Positions 58,200-64,000 of a stretch of 64,000 nucleotides of DNA are shown piece after piece. The notes under the pieces are model-generated. The model did no database searches and had not been told where the DNA came from. It was given only the letters and a program-made list of their open reading frames with translations. The first letter of the stretch is position 1, and the number at the start of each line of letters is the position of its first letter. Position numbers and translations under genes: made by a program. Source of the DNA: Pristionchus mayeri (lineage: Eukaryota > Nematoda > Chromadorea > Rhabditida > Neodiplogasteridae); assembly GCA_036245805.1 (NCBI GenBank), contig BTRK01000002.1:25723067-25787066 (forward strand), in the 5' to 3' direction.

Positions 58200-61100
58200 G
58201 ACTCCTTCACTGCGAATTCACGGAACGTCTTAGAAGGACTATGAGCATCAATTGTCGGGTCGAGGGGCACTAAGACGCCCGCGTTGTTTTCACTGCTCTT
58301 CCCTGGACTTCTAGTGGCTGTTCGGGGAACAAAGGGCCGCTTAACATCTCCTTCTCATATCAATTCCTCAACTACTTCACTCCTCCTTCCTCCTTCTCTC
58401 CCATATGGTTCTCATCTCATCATCTTTTTCTCCTCAAACTCGATTAGATGCTCTTCTCCTCTTCAGATCTTTCGCCCTGTATTTTCACTGACTACGTAAA
58501 GCGTAACCTTGTTTGCTGCTGAGTTGACTTTCGGAAATTCGAACGAACTTTGACGCTTTCGAACCACGAGCTACGCATCAATCAAGGGCCACTGACGTGT
58601 TTGAACTGACCAAGAGAATGACAAGTTGGAATCGCACGATCTACCCTCGGATGCAAACAAACCACTATGACATTTTCGTTCAGCTATGCCACTTTGTTTA
58701 CCAGTAGTAAACCATTGAAGCGTAGGATGGAGTGGTCACCAGTTGACTTCCAACTTCTGCACATTCCCTTGAGAAAGTTGCTTCTAATCCGTGGGAAGAA
58801 TAGAGAAGTACCCTCGGTACGTGCTCATTCTCTACATGGAGAAACCCACTCGCAATCTCATTTCATCGTTGAGCGAACTCTCGTCTCCATCTAGACATCA
58901 GAATGTGCGATGGGCTCTCCTTTTGTGTGCATTGCACGACTCTTCGATTCCCATCGAGTAACCTCCCCCCTCCTTCAGATTTATTCTGCTCCTGCAAACA
59001 GGAAACTTCTTCGCATTCTTGAGCCTCTTCTCAATCTCATTTTCCTCCTCCTCAACTTTCTCCCTTTCATCCCCCCGATCTCCAGCCCCGTTTCACAACT
59101 TTCTAATGCGATTGCTGCGCCCCTGCAGGAATCTGAAGAGGAAAGGTCGGATCAGAAGACCCCTGAGATCCCCCCCCCCTTCCCCCCCTCTCGGGATGGA
59201 AATATGATTGTGAAGGCGAGATGCTCACGTGCCGAGTATAAGTAGCCTGTAGACCATTACTGGCTGCTATTCGGGGAGAGCAAGCACGGCACGGAAACAA
59301 CAGTTTTAGGCTAGCCTCGTGCAGGAAAAGCACGAATCCAGGGGAAAACAGCAGTCTCTCTGCATTTTGTCACTCGCTTCCGTAGAGCTGCGCTTGATTT
59401 TCTTCTGCTGCCATAGACAGGTAATTGCGGTTTCCGCTCCAATCCGCCAACAATAATATCCGGTAGCCGCGAACTATTGGGTAGCGTCGAATGCACTTTC
59501 GAATGGTTGTCTGTCTGGACTGAGACTACCCGTGTACTCTGGCTAAAATTCGAAGGGAAAAAAACAATCAGTGAAGTGAGATCACTGTTCCCTCCCTTTA
59601 ATTTCCTGCTTCTAGCTGTTCCTCCCTCCTCTGACGTCGCCTACTTTTCACATTTCAAAGGCTAAGCGAGTAGCTGACATCTGCTATTGACTCTTTCACG
59701 GATCCCCTTCCTACAGAATTTCTCTCCTCTGCTGGACTGAATCCGTGTCTGTATCTGAGAGGCGATATGGGCAATTCTTCGAATTCCCCCGTCTGAATCA
59801 TTGATGCTCATCTAAGGATGAACAGGACTCAGTCCTTCCCGCCCACCCTCTCTCCACTCCTTGCCCCCTCTATTCTCATCCCATTTTCACACCGCTTTCG
59901 GCCCCTGAATAGCCCATCCTCCCTCTCTTCTCTCCAGTAGGAAATAATAATAATCTAGTGGTTCTGAGATCGTTCATCTTACCCAAAATGTGGATCTTTG
60001 AAAAACGTGAGAAAATTACTGAGCTTTCGTATTTGCCAAATGTATGAGTATTCTTAATATTTTCGAGCGTAGAGAAGCATATTCTAGGAATTTTCCTAAT
60101 CATATCGAGAAGCTTTGCGCATACTACTATCATTAACCAGAGAACATGTTTCGAGTAAGTAGTAAGGTTTGCATATCATATCAAGCACTCTTTTCCGGCA
60201 TTCCATTTTTCTATATTATTTTATGTCTAAAACAACGCCTCCGTCACCAGCTTTGTTGAGCTAATTATCTTGAATTGATTGAGTACGACAAGATTTTGTA
60301 ATTTTCCCGCTTCCTATCCCCAATGAAAGCATCTTGTTAATTCAAGATACGTGTCTTTTCGAAATAACAAATTTCCGGTTTACCTACTTTCACACCCTCT
60401 TTCCGTTCTTTCTCCAACAACTCATGTCTAAGGGAAGTAACTTTGCTTCTGCATTTCTCACATCTCTCGCAGTGAATTCTACAGTGTTAAACTTGCTCCT
60501 TCTAAATTCCTATACTACGACTCTTTCCCACATGCATCTCATACGCGTCTCGAACATCTCGGCTAACCTTTGTTCTTCGGCCATATCTTGTCGATATCCG
60601 ATGGTCTCACTGATTTTCCCACGCAAGCAGCCAGTTCGAAGAGTCCATTCCGAGTCACTGGCTGTCGAACGTACGGCGGCGGTGCTGAAAAGGCGCGTTA
60701 CTCATGAGAAGCAATCAACTACACTAATTCCCAACTGTGAACTTACTTTCGAAAATGAGATCATATGTATCGAAGAAGCGCGCTTTCGAGGCAGAATAAG
60801 ATTCCATCATCCTCAAATTAATGCACTTTAATTTCTCCGGTCTATCATTAATGGGGAGATGCACAGTACGCTCTAAAGAACTTGAAATTCGTTAATAGAA
60901 TATGGTTACATTTAGATGGCTTGGTGCTATTGTACGTAACAATCTTACGAAAACACGATTCTAAATCTGGTGCCCAAACAATTGGGAAAACTCTGAGTGA
61001 TTCTTGGTGTGCTTCTCATTTCCGTGTTCATTCCGCCATTTCGCGCACGAAGATGAATGGGTTTCGTCGTTTGATGGAAGAGGGAAGAAAAGAGAAGAGG

Positions 61101-64000
61101 AAATGAATGATTAATCGTGAGAGATTCCGAATGGGGAAATCGTCATTCATCGGTAATTGAATGCAAATAGGCAAAGAAAAGCGAGCGAAACTCAGACATT
61201 CGGGAAATGAACTTTTGCGCTACTATCCAGTAAGACATTGCCCCATTCTCATTAATCTCTTAACAAACAGGAGCGAAATGTTATTGTATTGCGCATACTG
61301 TACTTGCTGAAGCACCCTTGCTTGTGCGATATCGTTAAATAAAATAAACAAATGAGCGACAGCAGGGCACGGTAGGGTGGAAACCAGCCAGTCTTCCTCC
61401 CTCCCTCCATTACCCCTCCTGACCATCTGTTCCCCTCTAGCGCGCGTTGCCTAGTGACAGCCTCGCACGACTCACTACCGCCAATTTCAAATCCCTCCTC
61501 TCGTACTGAAGCAGAGACTTCTTCTATTCTTGCGGAATAGGTAATTATTCAAAGGGGCTCCTTTTACCACATTGTGGGGACTCTGTACAGCACTGAAAAT
61601 AAAGCATCCTCCCCCGTCAGACTGTTCTTGCTGAGCATCAAATGGTCTGACGCTGACTAACGCATCATTAGTAGCTCCTTTTTCATCTTTGAACAGAAAA
61701 ATGACTGCGTGGAAGCAATCTCCGGTCACTTCTAGTCCACATCAGAGAACAAAATTGGTTACTCTGTTCGGGCGAAACACAATGCCTTTGGTACGGTGTC
61801 TTCCCCTCAGATCACGTACTGGGTGCGTGCTGTTAATCGGAAGTCCAGAGAACCGTAAATCCTCAAATTGCTTGTGAATAACAATGCGATGCGAATCGAG
61901 CCGAGGAGCATAATATTCAGGCGATCTTGGGAGTGCACTTGACGGGTCCCGAAAACACTCATCCCCTGAGCAGTTCTGACACCTGCGTGCACTCCAGGGA
62001 GATTGAAGCACTTGAAGACGAAACTGTCAAAAACAACGGTGGAAAATACAAAGTGCCTCTATTATACAAAAATCTAGAGTACCTTCCATGAAATGTAAAT
62101 TTCGTACATGGTTTGCTTCACGATAATTGCCTCCAGTACGTAGTAAATAAATAGGGAGTCTTGACAGGTGGTGGTTGGCCTTCTAGACAGACGATCGCTC
62201 TCCGGAACGTCCTCGACCTGCTCAGAGACCTCCCTTTCACTCGCACGCTCTCATTACTCAAAGGGAGAAAAACGAGAACGAGGACGTCTAATTGGGACAA
62301 AATAGTGAAAACACAGGCGGATCGCCCGATTTGCGACTTTCGTCTAATATTTCTGCCTTCGTAACTCTCATCATCTTCTCGGAATCGAGTCTCACTTCAG
62401 TGCTCCGATGCGTGGAAAACGTGCGTCGACTGACGCCTTTTCCCTCAAATTTCTGGTTCCGGAAGTGACTCTGCAGACTGAGTCTACTGCTTCCTTTTCC
62501 TGTTGAGCATGCCACCTTCTGCACGGATTCCGCGTTACAAAATGCAAAGTTTCGTAAATGCTTGAATCCCCTCCCTCTTCCCTCTATGGTATGCAGGCTA
62601 GAGGGAGCAACAAGTCGGTGGTTAGCCTCTGCCTTTTGTCAATTCCTCTTCTGTTCCCGCGAGGATTCGTGTGTGCACCGAAGATGCGAAGTGTGAATTC
62701 ATATTTTTTAAAACATCAAAGTGCCCTTGTCTGGAATGAAGCGGAAAAGGGGAAAACAGCATCTTTGATGCGGACCAGCAATAGACTACCGCCCCGTAGG
62801 TCAAATTGCCGTTTTGATCGTGCTTTTGAACAGGAATTGGACCGGGCGAAAACGAATTGTGCTTTCGGGCAGACCGCCCATTGCTTTCCCCCGTTCTGAC
62901 CAATCTCGTTCCGAAGATCTCACCACCTTTCTTAAGAGTCCTGCGAAAATAGGGGCTGCTCAGAAATTCGAGCAGCATTTACCGTAACTAGCCCCGAAGC
63001 AGTGCATTGGATTGGAAAATAGTTGAGAATTCCTCTCGGCAGGGGCTTTGCGGGTATTGTGCAGTGTGTCACTCAAGTATTTTGCATCCATTCACCTTGA
63101 GCTTTTGGTTGTTTGAACGTTCGTTCCATATTTCAACACTATGCACACGGGAATTTGTGCTTTTCCATCCTTCCTAATATTGCGCTTCCCGATATAACCA
63201 GAATCTTTGCTCTTTGACCAGCCAGAAAGCCCTGTACTCCTCCCCTCCACTGATGCGTGTTCACTCTCCCTGTACGTGCCTGTCCTCATCGAGCCGTGCT
63301 TCCGGCTTTCTTTCCCTGTTTTCGAAAAGCCAGAACAAAGAATCAGAGCAGTGCGCCGCCAGCAGTGGAAGAAGCCTGTCAAGTACAGGAGTGGATGGAG
63401 AATCACTCTATCCTTTCCACATTTTCTCTCTTCTGTCAGAGGAAAGAGTATTCGTTCATCTTCCATCCCTAGTTTTCATCTGATCACACGGGCTGAAAGT
63501 GAGCGGTCCACTGTTTTGCTGTTCGTTCCTTCGCTTGGATCCCGTGTGAGGAAGGGGGCGCTTCCGCCTCCCCCACTTCCTCAAATCGCTCCGGGTTTCG
63601 CATTTCATATCCTATCGTTTTGCAGTACCAGTTATGTAAATGGTCTAATACCGCTCAAAAGCGAAGATCACTCATCCCCGTTTTTTGTCGTTCAACCAAT
63701 TTATACGCGAATAAGTGCACGCTTTAGATCTGCAGTAGAATAGTCCGCTCCTTGTGTATTCTGCCTCCATTCATCTCTCTCCTTTGATCGGAGAACCGAA
63801 ATTGCGGCACTTGGTGAGTCGCGTGACTGTCGAGTTCTCCGACGACGTGGGCTTCAACTGCCTAATCGTCAGAAGAGAAGGGATAGATGAAGAGAGGAGC
63901 GTCCCCATCTCGCCCTCTCAGTTCGTAATCGCTGACGCGTGTCATCGCCAAGATTCATGTGTTATGGGTTACCCGAAAGTTTTCTGCGTACAGTCTGTCA
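58200..64000. other. 5.8 kb without a convincing gene
   Basis: Several open frames exist (the longest at 60334-60831 on the plus strand and 63207-63743), but none has splice-linked neighbours, domain signals or a plausible signal peptide. C-rich runs occur near 59170-59190. A short minus-strand stretch at about 58205-58265 (VPLDPTIDAHSPSK) follows an acceptor-like TTAG and could be a 5' exon of the EFCAB7-like gene, but the phase does not match. It may be the upstream or intronic region of a gene beyond the window. Confidence 0.4.

Noticed and set aside
60334..60831. 165-codon plus-strand open frame
   Set aside because: No domain, no signal peptide, no splice-linked neighbours, and composition like the surrounding non-coding DNA.
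63207..63743. 178-codon plus-strand open frame at the window end
   Set aside because: Low-complexity, no recognisable motif, overlapping open frames on all strands; not supported.
1..64000. A CRISPR array, operon or prokaryotic system
   Set aside because: Spliced genes, mariner/Tc1 elements and UGT/BRAP2 families show this is nematode nuclear DNA. The only regular array is the 126 bp tandem repeat at 53880-54560, which has no repeat-spacer structure.

Overview
The window is nuclear DNA of a nematode. Coding sequence is cut into short exons separated by many 40-60 bp introns. The genes are nematode-type (two UDP-glucuronosyltransferases, a PAN/CW-type secreted protein, small secreted peptides), and mariner, Tc1-like, foldback and TTAA-type elements are dense. 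The octamer TACGGTAG/CTACCGTA recurs in introns and spacers. A chromadorian of the Rhabditina (Caenorhabditis or diplogastrid grade) is my inference; the species cannot be read from the sequence.

Layout. 2-5556 (+): 3' 19 exons of the BRAP2/BRAP ubiquitin ligase. 6912-9475 (-): a complete single-pass membrane protein I do not recognise, convergent with the first. 9540-17290: no intact gene, but a dead mariner (12429-13678), a duplicated gene tail plus UGT relic (13957-14715), a 334 bp TIR element and a large foldback. 17290-24355 (+): a long cysteine-containing type I membrane protein whose introns carry three different DNA elements. 24591-27551 (-): a complete UGT of 530 codons. 28419-28680 (-): a 72-residue secreted peptide precursor ending in a dibasic site and a two-cysteine octapeptide. 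29102-35126 (-): a second UGT. Its two halves are separated by a 3.36 kb intron holding a TTAA element with a tRNA-like core, a palindrome and a complete opposite-strand gene for an Smr-domain protein (31328-32693).

36538-37129 (+) and 47990-48610 (-) are two copies of a cysteine-rich small membrane protein. The first is frameshifted; the second is intact but its C-terminus was cut and re-terminated by a foldback element. 41806-43739 (+) is a PAN-like/threonine-rich secreted protein interrupted by one in-frame TAG. 48967-56860 (-) is most of an EFCAB7-like EF-hand gene, with a 126 bp tandem repeat in one intron and a mariner (56953-58193) just 5' of its first identified exon. 58200-64000 shows no convincing gene.

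Coding models were built by hand from splice sites, phase continuity and protein resemblance. Each exon chain listed keeps phase across every junction, which is the main support. Three junctions require GC-AG introns. Family names rest on motif recognition from memory, not on a database search.
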